Below, one piece after another: positions 42,366 to 49,507 of a stretch of 64,000 nucleotides of DNA. The stretch lies in IMG/VR virus record IMGVR_UViG_3300023174_005338, positions 124,001 to 188,000 of that record; one strand, given 5' to 3'. Under the pieces are notes generated by a model. That model was not told where the DNA came from and searched no databases. It saw nothing but the letters and a program-made list of their open reading frames with translations. Position 1 is the stretch's first letter, and each line of letters opens with the position of its first letter. Both the position numbers and the translations under genes were made by a program. The DNA comes from a virus.

Positions 42366-43936
42366 GCCAAGACAATCTAACTGCCAAGCAGAATGATTAT
42401 GCTGTGTTCTTGCCGGCCATCTCGGGTTTCTATGCCACATTTGTAGGCAAGCAACGTGATCCGGTCAACGGCCCCTATGTAGATCCTGCCCGTATGCCCG
42501 CAGGCATTCAAGACATGGAGATGATGAACTGGCTCAATGATCAGAAGGGGCTGTTTCCTTACAAGTGGTCCTTGTACTCGGGCGGTCATGCCAACTTGGA
42601 TCTCAACAAGCAAGACTGGTCAGAAGACATGGTTCGTAATCGTGACCCTAATACCTTGATGCTGGGCGATTCAGGTGGATTCCAGATTGCCAAAGGATTG
42701 TGGGAAGGTGACTGGAAGGCCAACTCAGGTTGCGCCAAGGCACAAAAGAAACGTGAGTCAGTGTTAAAGTGGCTGGACAGTATTGCTGACTATGGCATGA
42801 TCCTAGATATACCAACCTGGGTCATACATGACAAGAAAGCGTCAGCGGCCTGCCAGATTACCACCTTGGAAGAAGCAGTAGATGCCACCAAGTTCAACAA
42901 CGACTACTTCATGAAACACCGTCGAGGTGTCAAGAATGGCGGTGCCCGGTTCTTGAATGTGTTGCAGGGTGCCAATCATGCCGACGCAGATCGTTGGTAT
43001 GACATCATGAAGCACTATTGTGATCCCAAGGTATATCCCGACACTCACTTTGATGGTTGGAGTATGGGTGGGCAGAACATGTGTGATGTACATCTAGTGT
43101 TAAAGCGCCTGGTGGCCTTGCGTCATGACAATCTCCTACAAGAAGGCATACATGATTGGATGCACTTCTTGGGCACAAGTAAGCTAGAGTGGGCAGTGTT
43201 GTTGACTGATATCCAACGTGCTGTTCGCAAGTATGTGAATCCAAGTTTTACCATCAGTTTTGACTGTGCAAGTCCGTTCCTGGCCACAGCCAATGGACAA
43301 GTATATCATCACATTGATTTGCCACACAACGACAAGTGGTGCTATAGAATGAGCCCTATCGTGGATGACAAAAAGTATGCCACAGATACACGTCAGTTTG
43401 GTCCGGCTGTGATTGCTGACGGGTTGATCAATCACTTTGATGAAAGTCCTATCAGCCAACAGTTGCAAATGAAGGACATTTGTATCTACAAGCCCGGTGA
43501 TCTCAACAAGATTGGCAAGGAAGGCAAAACGTCTTGGGACAGTTTCAGCTATGCATTGTTGATGGGCCATAATGTGTGGATGCATATCGAAGCCGTGCAA
43601 CGTGCCAATCGCGAGTATGACGCAGGTTCATGGCCAGCCATGATGTGGAATCAAAATGGTGACCATGCCCGATTCAAAGACATTGTGGATGCCATATTTG
43701 CCACTCCAGATCGAGCCGAAGCTGAGTCCATAATCGAACACTATGACCGTTATTGGATGGACATCGTAGGCACACGTGGATTCAAAGGCAAAAAAGCCAA
43801 AAACGCACACAGTCAGTTCAATGCATTGTTCGAAACTGTTGACGAAGACGAATCAGATAGTGTACAATTAGAAGAAGAATTTAGCCCGGACCAACAGGCC
43901 CGATTAGATCAACTCGAACATGATCAAGCACAATGA
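42362..43936 (+). CDS. dpdA: DpdA-like DNA guanine transglycosylase (7-deazaguanine insertion)
   Basis: 524 residues from GTG 42362 (GTGA overlap with clamp). tRNA-guanine-transglycosylase TIM barrel: base-binding LGDSGGFQIA (Asp103), LNVLQGANH and HFDGWSMGG (about 227-235, matching the GG-binding loop), and catalytic-aspartate region ISFDCASP (Asp301). DpdA enzymes exchange guanine in DNA for preQ0 or derivatives, protecting phage DNA from nucleases. Length fits DpdA rather than bacterial Tgt (about 375). FolE and QueD, which make the precursor, are in the same window. No QueC/QueE was found here. Confidence 0.85.
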   Translation: MSQDNLTAKQNDYAVFLPAISGFYATFVGKQRDPVNGPYVDPARMPAGIQDMEMMNWLNDQKGLFPYKWSLYSGGHANLDLNKQDWSEDMVRNRDPNTLMLGDSGGFQIAKGLWEGDWKANSGCAKAQKKRESVLKWLDSIADYGMILDIPTWVIHDKKASAACQITTLEEAVDATKFNNDYFMKHRRGVKNGGARFLNVLQGANHADADRWYDIMKHYCDPKVYPDTHFDGWSMGGQNMCDVHLVLKRLVALRHDNLLQEGIHDWMHFLGTSKLEWAVLLTDIQRAVRKYVNPSFTISFDCASPFLATANGQVYHHIDLPHNDKWCYRMSPIVDDKKYATDTRQFGPAVIADGLINHFDESPISQQLQMKDICIYKPGDLNKIGKEGKTSWDSFSYALLMGHNVWMHIEAVQRANREYDAGSWPAMMWNQNGDHARFKDIVDAIFATPDRAEAESIIEHYDRYWMDIVGTRGFKGKKAKNAHSQFNALFETVDEDESDSVQLEEEFSPDQQARLDQLEHDQAQ

Positions 43937-44451
43937 ACCGAGACGGACACGAAGCAGTTAGCTTCTTTGTAGGAACCGAAGTAGAGCACACTCCAGCATT
44001 TGGACAACGTACCTTGTTTGTAGTGGGCATACAAGATCCACAGATCGTTCTACAACAGTTCAACAACAATGATTGTGAACACATTTATTTTGGTGCCAAT
44101 CAAAGTTTTCCAGCGTTAGATAAAAACGATGCCGAGGGCTGGCGCGATTGGGAATGGATGATCCGTACTTGTCTGGAACAGATTCCCAACTACTGTACCT
44201 TGGACCTGGATGTGGCACAGGCCGAGGGCTTGCTGGAAAGCAGTCTGGTAGAATTTGATAATTTCGTTCCCATGATTTCGGTCAAACTACCTTACATACG
44301 TCAATTTGGCTACAATGCCACACTCAAACTGGATGATCGAGACTTTCGTGCTACCAACCCCGGAGTGTGGTGTCACAGCCTACATAGTTTACAAAAAAGA
44401 TCAGTGTTTACTGACTGGTCTAAATATACTCAAGATGAGGTGCTAAAATGA
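43933..44451 (+). CDS. Unknown protein coupled to dpdA
   Basis: 172 residues (ATGA overlap with dpdA). VGTEVEHTPAFGQRTLFVVGIQ, YCTLDLDVAQAEGLLES and VPMISVKLPYIRQ look like alternating strands and helices of a small TIM-like or alpha/beta fold. The ends TNPGVWCHSLH are well-formed. There is no CxxxCxxC, so not QueE. I recall relatives in cyanophage-like genomes. Adjacent position suggests a part in base modification; unproven. Confidence 0.5.
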   Translation: MNRDGHEAVSFFVGTEVEHTPAFGQRTLFVVGIQDPQIVLQQFNNNDCEHIYFGANQSFPALDKNDAEGWRDWEWMIRTCLEQIPNYCTLDLDVAQAEGLLESSLVEFDNFVPMISVKLPYIRQFGYNATLKLDDRDFRATNPGVWCHSLHSLQKRSVFTDWSKYTQDEVLK

Positions 44452-44675
44452 ATGATGTAAAACAACAAGCAGAAGAACTGATTTATCGCGCCATGAACTT
44501 GCAAGAGTTCACAGTGTTGCGTGATGAGAATGACATGATCCTGGATGGTGTCATACGCTATGATATCCGCCACCGACCCGGCACGCCATACCGTATCACT
44601 GTGCCGGCCATGAGCCAGAAGGAAGCAGAGACACGTGTAGACGAGTGGATTCGTGAAATGAGGAACGCAGGATGA
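44448..44675 (+). CDS. Small protein, unknown
   Basis: 75 residues, charged, with a helical start, a beta-rich middle (EFTVLRDENDMILDGVIRYDI) and a helical end. ATGA overlaps on both sides, so firmly in the dpdA operon. No family recognised. Confidence 0.5.
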   Translation: MNDVKQQAEELIYRAMNLQEFTVLRDENDMILDGVIRYDIRHRPGTPYRITVPAMSQKEAETRVDEWIREMRNAG

Positions 44676-45115
44676 TACAAAGCGAAAGAAAAACTATAGA
44701 ACGCATCAAGGAACATGCAGAACGCAAGATCTGGGTCACGTTCAGGCGCGAAGGCATACATCGCTACCCAGCTGCTGCCACAGATTCCAAACTATGTACT
44801 GCTGGTGAGTATGATGTCAGTTTCTTGGCCAATGCGCATAGACACATATTCTGGTTCAGAGTTTGGATAGATGTGTGGCATAACGATCGTGATATTGAGT
44901 TTATACAGATGAAACGCTGGTTAGAAAGTCTTTACAGCAAAGATGTATTGGAACTGGATTTCAAATCGTGCGAGATGATCGCAGACGACCTATATACACA
45001 GATAGCCGCACGTTATCCAGAACGTGCTGTATGGATTGAGGTAGCCGAGGATGGTGAGAACGGTTGCCTTATCAAGTATGAACTTTCTCGCCCTAACTTA
45101 TTAATCAAATATTAA
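44672..45115 (+). CDS. Possible T-fold (QueD/PTPS-like) protein
   Basis: 147 residues (ATGA overlap). The pattern ANAHRHIFWFRVWIDVWHNDRDIEF, then KSCEMIADDLYTQIAARYPE, then AVWIEVAEDGENGCLIKYE resembles the strand-helix-helix-strand order of T-fold pterin enzymes such as QueD, with the HRH possibly at the zinc site, but typical CxxxHGH motif is missing. An active enzyme is not assured. In the dpdA operon, so a role in deazaguanine handling is tempting. Low-moderate confidence. Confidence 0.4.
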   Translation: MIQSERKTIERIKEHAERKIWVTFRREGIHRYPAAATDSKLCTAGEYDVSFLANAHRHIFWFRVWIDVWHNDRDIEFIQMKRWLESLYSKDVLELDFKSCEMIADDLYTQIAARYPERAVWIEVAEDGENGCLIKYELSRPNLLIKY

Positions 45116-45126
45116 AAGGAAATACA

Positions 45127-45348
45127 ATGGGCAAGCGTGAATATCGTCCCAATCCACGTGCATTACAAACACTAGAAGAGTTGAGCAACTTCCTGGAGTT
45201 CTGTCGAGACTATGGCTACAGATTCCGCGAGGAGGATCTTTACAACTTTAAAGCCTATGCCTGGCAACAGTACAACAAGTTCAGCCAAGGCAAAAACGCC
45301 AAGAACATGTGGGTGGAAGATGCCCGCAGACTGGGACGCAACATATGA
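45127..45348 (+). CDS. Small basic protein, unknown
   Basis: 73 residues; AAAAGGAAA ribosome site. Helical, rich in Arg, Tyr and Phe (ELSNFLEFCRDYGYRFREEDLYNFKAYAW). Stop overlaps the next ATG (ATGA at 45345). No family recognised. Confidence 0.5.
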   Translation: MGKREYRPNPRALQTLEELSNFLEFCRDYGYRFREEDLYNFKAYAWQQYNKFSQGKNAKNMWVEDARRLGRNI

Positions 45349-46550
45349 GACGACTGTTCTACATGGGCCTAGAGAGCTATGAAGCTCGTTACACCCTACA
45401 ACTCACAGAATGGAATCGTCGTGTGTTCGACCGCCGTGGACTCGATGTTGTATATGTTCCTGGGTCGACCATTGACAACACACAGAGCATCAGCGTGGGT
45501 CAGGTTCTAGATGCACACGGCCGCAGTTATTTTTCAATGAGCCAGATGATGAATCTGGTTCAAATGATGCGCAATGGAGAAGTCACCAATGAAGATGTGG
45601 TCTACTTTGAAGACATGTTTCAGCCCGGTATCGAGAGCTTACCTTATATTCTCGATCAAGTGGATCCTAGCCAGCGTCCTCGTATTTTTGTTCGCTGTCT
45701 TGCTCAAGCCATTGATCCTGATGATTTCGTTCATGTGTGGGGCATGGCGGAGTGGATGTCAACGTATGAAAAAATGGTTAACCAATTCGTAACAGGTGTC
45801 CTGGCCACCAATGAAGAAATGGTTGCTCATATGCGTATCGCAGGATGGACTGCTCCTATCTACAATATTTCAGGATTGGCCTTTGGCAAACAGGAAGTTC
45901 TAGAGCGCATAGGCGGTGTACAGAATATAAAACCCTTTGACCAAAGAAAAATGCGTGTGGGCTTTGCTGCAAGATTTGATCAAGAGAAACAGCCAGACTT
46001 CTACATGGACTTGATTGAAATGTATCTAGCACAAGGACGTCACAAGGACATTGAGTTTGCCGTGTTTCAGGGTGGCCCACTGCGTAGCAACAATGCGAGA
46101 TATATTCTGCGAGCCAGAGAGTTGGAAAATCAAGGTCGACTCAAAATCTATGAAAACTTGAAGAAAAATGATTATTACGCTCTTGTCAACGATTCTCGTG
46201 TGTTGTTTAATTGTGCTTTGCAAGACTGGGTATCTAACACAGTATCAGAAGCCGATACTCTTGGTTGCAACGTGTTGTATCCTGCTTATCGCAGTTTCCC
46301 AGAAACCTTTGCTGACGATCCTAATCGCCTGTATGTGCCTTGGAGCATTGATGATGCCTTCCACAAGTTAGAAAACTTGTTGGATCAAGCACATCACAAC
46401 CAGGGCTTGATTTCAGATTGGACCGACGGCACTGTGGATCGTATCGTGGACATACTCGAAGGCACTGGTGAACAGTGGAACCGTGCAGGCAACCGTTATC
46501 GTGACCATGTCAGCCAAGCCAAATATCCGGTAAGGAAAATTGAAAAATGA
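45345..46550 (+). CDS. GT-B-type glycosyltransferase
   Basis: 401 residues from ATG 45345. C-terminal half is GT4-like: MRVGFAARFDQEKQPDFYMDLIEMY (R/K-x-x-K nucleotide-sugar strand), then ENLKKNDYYALVNDSRVLFNCALQDWVSNTVSEADTLG, matching the E-x7-E acceptor region. The N-terminal half has the other Rossmann lobe. The start was chosen over 45309 for ATGA overlap. Could glycosylate cell-surface polymer or phage DNA; neighbours GalE-like and folE leave both open. Confidence 0.75.
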   Translation: MRRLFYMGLESYEARYTLQLTEWNRRVFDRRGLDVVYVPGSTIDNTQSISVGQVLDAHGRSYFSMSQMMNLVQMMRNGEVTNEDVVYFEDMFQPGIESLPYILDQVDPSQRPRIFVRCLAQAIDPDDFVHVWGMAEWMSTYEKMVNQFVTGVLATNEEMVAHMRIAGWTAPIYNISGLAFGKQEVLERIGGVQNIKPFDQRKMRVGFAARFDQEKQPDFYMDLIEMYLAQGRHKDIEFAVFQGGPLRSNNARYILRARELENQGRLKIYENLKKNDYYALVNDSRVLFNCALQDWVSNTVSEADTLGCNVLYPAYRSFPETFADDPNRLYVPWSIDDAFHKLENLLDQAHHNQGLISDWTDGTVDRIVDILEGTGEQWNRAGNRYRDHVSQAKYPVRKIEK

Positions 46551-47494
46551 GAGTAGTAGTCACCGGCGGAGCCGGATACATCGGTGGGCAAACCGTACTC
46601 AAACTGTTGGATGCTGGTCACAGTGTGTTTGCCATTGATCGTGTATGGGCTCCAGATCATCTTGAACATTCGGGTGCCAAGTGGTTGATTGGCGATTTTG
46701 CTGGCGAGGTGGCATTGCAAGCCATTGAAACCTTCCAACCCGATGCAATCATACACTGTGCTGGTACCAGCCTGGTAGGACCCAGCATGACCAATCCTGC
46801 GGAATACTATGACAACAACTTTGTTCGTACAAAAATTCTTTGCGATTGGTTGGTCCAAAAAAAAATAAAAACTAGACTGATCTTCTCCAGCAGTGCCGCA
46901 ACCTATGGCAATCCCATAATGACACCAGTGCAAGAAGTAGATCCCACCGAGCCTATCAGTCCATATGGTCAAAGCAAGCTCATGGTAGATTGGTTGTTGG
47001 CCAGCTACAAACATGCATACGACCTTGATTACGTGAGTTTTAGATATTTCAACGCCTGCGGCGCAGACAGTCAAGCTCGCCACGGACAAGCAGTTGGGGC
47101 CACTCATATCATTGCTCGTGTGCTAGAAGCGGTAAAAAACAAACAAGACTTTACCTTGTACGGCACTGACTATGCCACCGATGATGGCACATGTGTAAGA
47201 GATTACATCCACGTGGAGGATTTGGCCACTGCGCATGTCATGGCCATTGATCCTTCTATACCCAGCGACATTTATAATCTTGGAACCAACCGGGGCACAA
47301 GCAATCTTGAAGTAATTCAGGCCGCGGCAAAAATCACCCAACAAGATGTGGGCGTGTTGCACGGTCCCAAGCGTGCAGGCGATCCTGCTGTATTGACCGC
47401 AGACTGCGGCAAATTCATTGCAGTCAGTGCCTGGCAACCAAAATTTGATCTCAACGACATGATAGCTCATGCCTGGGCCTGGTACACCAGATGA
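46547..47494 (+). CDS. UDP-glucose 4-epimerase-like (SDR family)
   Basis: 315 residues (ATGA overlap). TGGAGYIGG (NAD loop), SSAATYG strand with catalytic Ser/Thr, and YGQSK (catalytic Tyr-x3-Lys) all fit extended SDR epimerases; VFRYFNACGAD-like (SFRYFNACGAD) and DGTCVRDYIHVEDLA are GalE signatures. Interconverts UDP-glucose and UDP-galactose, or a derivative. Feeds sugar pools to nearby glycosyltransferases. Confidence 0.88.
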   Translation: MRVVVTGGAGYIGGQTVLKLLDAGHSVFAIDRVWAPDHLEHSGAKWLIGDFAGEVALQAIETFQPDAIIHCAGTSLVGPSMTNPAEYYDNNFVRTKILCDWLVQKKIKTRLIFSSSAATYGNPIMTPVQEVDPTEPISPYGQSKLMVDWLLASYKHAYDLDYVSFRYFNACGADSQARHGQAVGATHIIARVLEAVKNKQDFTLYGTDYATDDGTCVRDYIHVEDLATAHVMAIDPSIPSDIYNLGTNRGTSNLEVIQAAAKITQQDVGVLHGPKRAGDPAVLTADCGKFIAVSAWQPKFDLNDMIAHAWAWYTR

Positions 47495-48126
47495 AAACCC
47501 TTAATGACTATACTGATGCATTTTTAGCAATCAAAGATTTTGAATCTGCGTTGGCTGATTTTACTGGAGCTCCATTTGCCATCACCACTGATTGTTGCAC
47601 GCATGCCATTGAAATTGCTTTTAGATTAGCACATGATAGTTCTGCAGTATCCTTTCCTGCCCGAACCTATCTCAGTGTGCCCATGACCATGCATAAACTA
47701 GGTATTAATTATGTTTTTGAAGATATCAAATGGAGAGAATGTTATCAATTCAAAGGATCACAAATATGGGATTGTGCAAGACTGTTCAAAGAAAACATGT
47801 ATCAAGCCGGAACCATACAGTGTTTGAGTTTTGGAAGAACCAAACCGTTACAAATTAGTCGTGGAGGTTGCATATTGACCAATGATCCAGAACTTTATCA
47901 ACGAGCAAGCCGTATGCGTTATGATGGGCGTGATATTTTTCAATTCAGCCTCGGAACCGAGCATAGTTGGGACGTGCAAAAAGATTTTGAAGTCGGATAT
48001 CATTATTATTTGAGGCCCGAAGATTGTGTAACAGGGTTAAATCTTTTAGAACAAAGAAATTTTGTTGAACAGGTTGAAAAACACTACAACTATCCAGATT
48101 GTAGAACTATAAACATTCGAAATTAA
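47491..48126 (+). CDS. Short DegT/DnrJ-type aminotransferase-like protein
   Basis: 211 residues (ATGA overlap), little over half of the usual 370. Keeps the opening with LADFTGAPFAITTDCCTHAIEIA, the AVSFPARTYLSVP segment, and SFGRTKPLQISRGG, whose Lys corresponds to the PLP lysine. It ends before the small C-terminal domain, so may be a truncated or minimal form. Function uncertain; possibly a sugar aminotransferase or remnant. AT-richer than GalE. Confidence 0.6.
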   Translation: MKTLNDYTDAFLAIKDFESALADFTGAPFAITTDCCTHAIEIAFRLAHDSSAVSFPARTYLSVPMTMHKLGINYVFEDIKWRECYQFKGSQIWDCARLFKENMYQAGTIQCLSFGRTKPLQISRGGCILTNDPELYQRASRMRYDGRDIFQFSLGTEHSWDVQKDFEVGYHYYLRPEDCVTGLNLLEQRNFVEQVEKHYNYPDCRTINIRN

Positions 48127-48138
48127 ATCCATTTGATC

Positions 48139-48166
48139 TTGCAAAAATCTAAATATCGTGTATAAT
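48139..48166 (+). promoter_or_regulatory. Sigma70 promoter with a late-type box in its spacer (folE)
   Basis: TTGCAA (48139-48144), 16-base spacer, TATAAT (48161-48166). The spacer holds ATCTAAATA (48147-48155), as in the clamp promoter. AAAAGGAAA precedes ATG 48178. Confidence 0.7.
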
Positions 48167-48177
48167 AAAAGGAAACC

Positions 48178-49017
48178 ATGACAACATTTACCAGTGAAGA
48201 CAGAGAGAACGCAGTGAAAAATAATGCCAGCCAAAAAACATTTGATGCCTTGCAACAAAGCCGTATTGTTGCCGAAGCACCATATCATCCAGGCTATGAA
48301 GATGCTGTAGTAGATCCCGACGAAGGCCGCCCACTGAGCGTGGTTATACGTGACAGCATGCGAGCTTCAGGTAAAAGATTCTGGGCTGGCGACAACATTA
48401 GTGAGTTTATCGAATCAGAGCGAGAACGCGAACAGCTGATTGACGAAGCCACACAAGCATTTGAAACTGTCTTGGACACCTTGTTGATTGATCGTGCGAC
48501 AGATCCCAACAGCCAAGGCACAGCAAGACGCTTGGCAAAAATGTATTTCAATGAAATCATGGCCGGCCGGTATGAACCCAGACCCGATGCCACAGCATTT
48601 CCCAACGATAGCGAGGACAGATATGAAGGAATGTTGGTTGTTAGAAGTGAATTGCGTAGTATGTGTAGTCATCACCATCAGCCTGTATCTGGGGTGGCTT
48701 ACATTGGTATCATTGCTGCCAACAAACTTATTGGCCTTAGCAAGTATACTCGTATTGCTCAGTGGTGCGCTAGGCGTGGTACTCTCCAGGAAGAGCTAGC
48801 CAACGACATTGCCAGAGAGATTGCCCGAGCCACTGACAGCGAAAACATTGGCGTTTATATCCAAGCCACACACGGTTGCTGTGAAAATCGTGGCATCATG
48901 GCACACAGTTCGTTGACTCAGACCACGGTGCTCAAAGGTGCGTTCAAAACTGATCCTGGCACCAAGAAAGAGTTCATGGATAATATCAAACTGCAACAAG
49001 AGTTTGCACCAAGATGA
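48178..49017 (+). CDS. folE: GTP cyclohydrolase I
   Basis: 279 residues. T-fold enzyme making 7,8-dihydroneopterin triphosphate from GTP, the first step of both folate and 7-deazaguanine synthesis. Zinc and catalytic motifs: MCSHHHQPVSG (about residues 161-171) and THGCCENRG (about 231-239), with the GLSKYTRI strand between. An N-terminal extension of about 50 residues is longer than in E. coli FolE (222). Has its own sigma70 promoter; the next gene, a DNA glycosylase, is ATGA-coupled. In this context it most likely serves base modification. Confidence 0.93.
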   Translation: MTTFTSEDRENAVKNNASQKTFDALQQSRIVAEAPYHPGYEDAVVDPDEGRPLSVVIRDSMRASGKRFWAGDNISEFIESEREREQLIDEATQAFETVLDTLLIDRATDPNSQGTARRLAKMYFNEIMAGRYEPRPDATAFPNDSEDRYEGMLVVRSELRSMCSHHHQPVSGVAYIGIIAANKLIGLSKYTRIAQWCARRGTLQEELANDIAREIARATDSENIGVYIQATHGCCENRGIMAHSSLTQTTVLKGAFKTDPGTKKEFMDNIKLQQEFAPR

Positions 49018-49442
49018 TCCAGCCCTTGAGAGATGATCTCATGGTGCAACAACAGTTGCCCAACGGTTTAGAAGGTCGGGTGGCCGCTTGGCAACACATG
49101 GTGGCTGTAATCATGTTGAACCAGACTGGTCGTAAGCCTGTAAAAACTGTATTTCCCATCTTCATGCATTATTGGCCTAGTCCCAGCAAGTTTGTACGAG
49201 CAACAGAACAACAAGTTCGAGATGTGATATGGAGTCTAGGCATGGTCAATGTGCGGTATAAAAGATTGGTTGAAATGACCTACGACTTCATGCGCTGGGA
49301 TCTAGGTGATGCCACCAAGTTATATGGTATTGGCAAATACGGTTCGGACAGTTACGAAATGTTTTTCAAGAACAATTACCGAGTAGAACCCACAGACAAA
49401 GAGCTGATTCGCTATTTAGAACAAGAAGTTAGTGTATACTAA
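49014..49442 (+). CDS. MBD4-like HhH DNA glycosylase
   Basis: 142 residues (ATGA overlap with folE). Helix-hairpin-helix glycosylase domain closest in feel to the MBD4 C-terminal domain: WQHMVAVIMLNQTG, LGMVNVRYKRLVEM and the hairpin LYGIGKYGSDSY, then EPTDKELIRY, whose Asp128 matches the MBD4 catalytic aspartate (PEDHKLNKY in human MBD4). No Cys cluster as in endonuclease III/MutY. MBD4 removes T or U opposite G. A phage form next to folE and near dpdA may watch deaminated or unmodified DNA. Activity is inference, but all key positions are present. Confidence 0.75.
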   Translation: MIQPLRDDLMVQQQLPNGLEGRVAAWQHMVAVIMLNQTGRKPVKTVFPIFMHYWPSPSKFVRATEQQVRDVIWSLGMVNVRYKRLVEMTYDFMRWDLGDATKLYGIGKYGSDSYEMFFKNNYRVEPTDKELIRYLEQEVSVY

Positions 49443-49448
49443 CCTGAG

Positions 49449-49482
49449 TTGACACAAAATACCCGTTTTGCTATAATAGCAA
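49449..49482 (+). promoter_or_regulatory. Consensus sigma70 promoter centred on a palindrome (VCBS lipoprotein)
   Basis: TTGACA (49449-49454), 17-base spacer, TATAAT (49472-49477). TTGCTA (49468-49473) and TAGCAA (49477-49482) form a 6-bp inverted repeat with a 3-base centre over the -10 box, a possible operator. No strong ribosome site is seen before ATG 49508. Confidence 0.65.
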
Positions 49483-49507
49483 TATTATAAACTCTAATGG
49501 GTGTCAT

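Noticed and set aside
43933-44451. QueE or other radical enzyme beside dpdA
   Set aside because: No iron-sulfur cysteine motif; only scattered residues.
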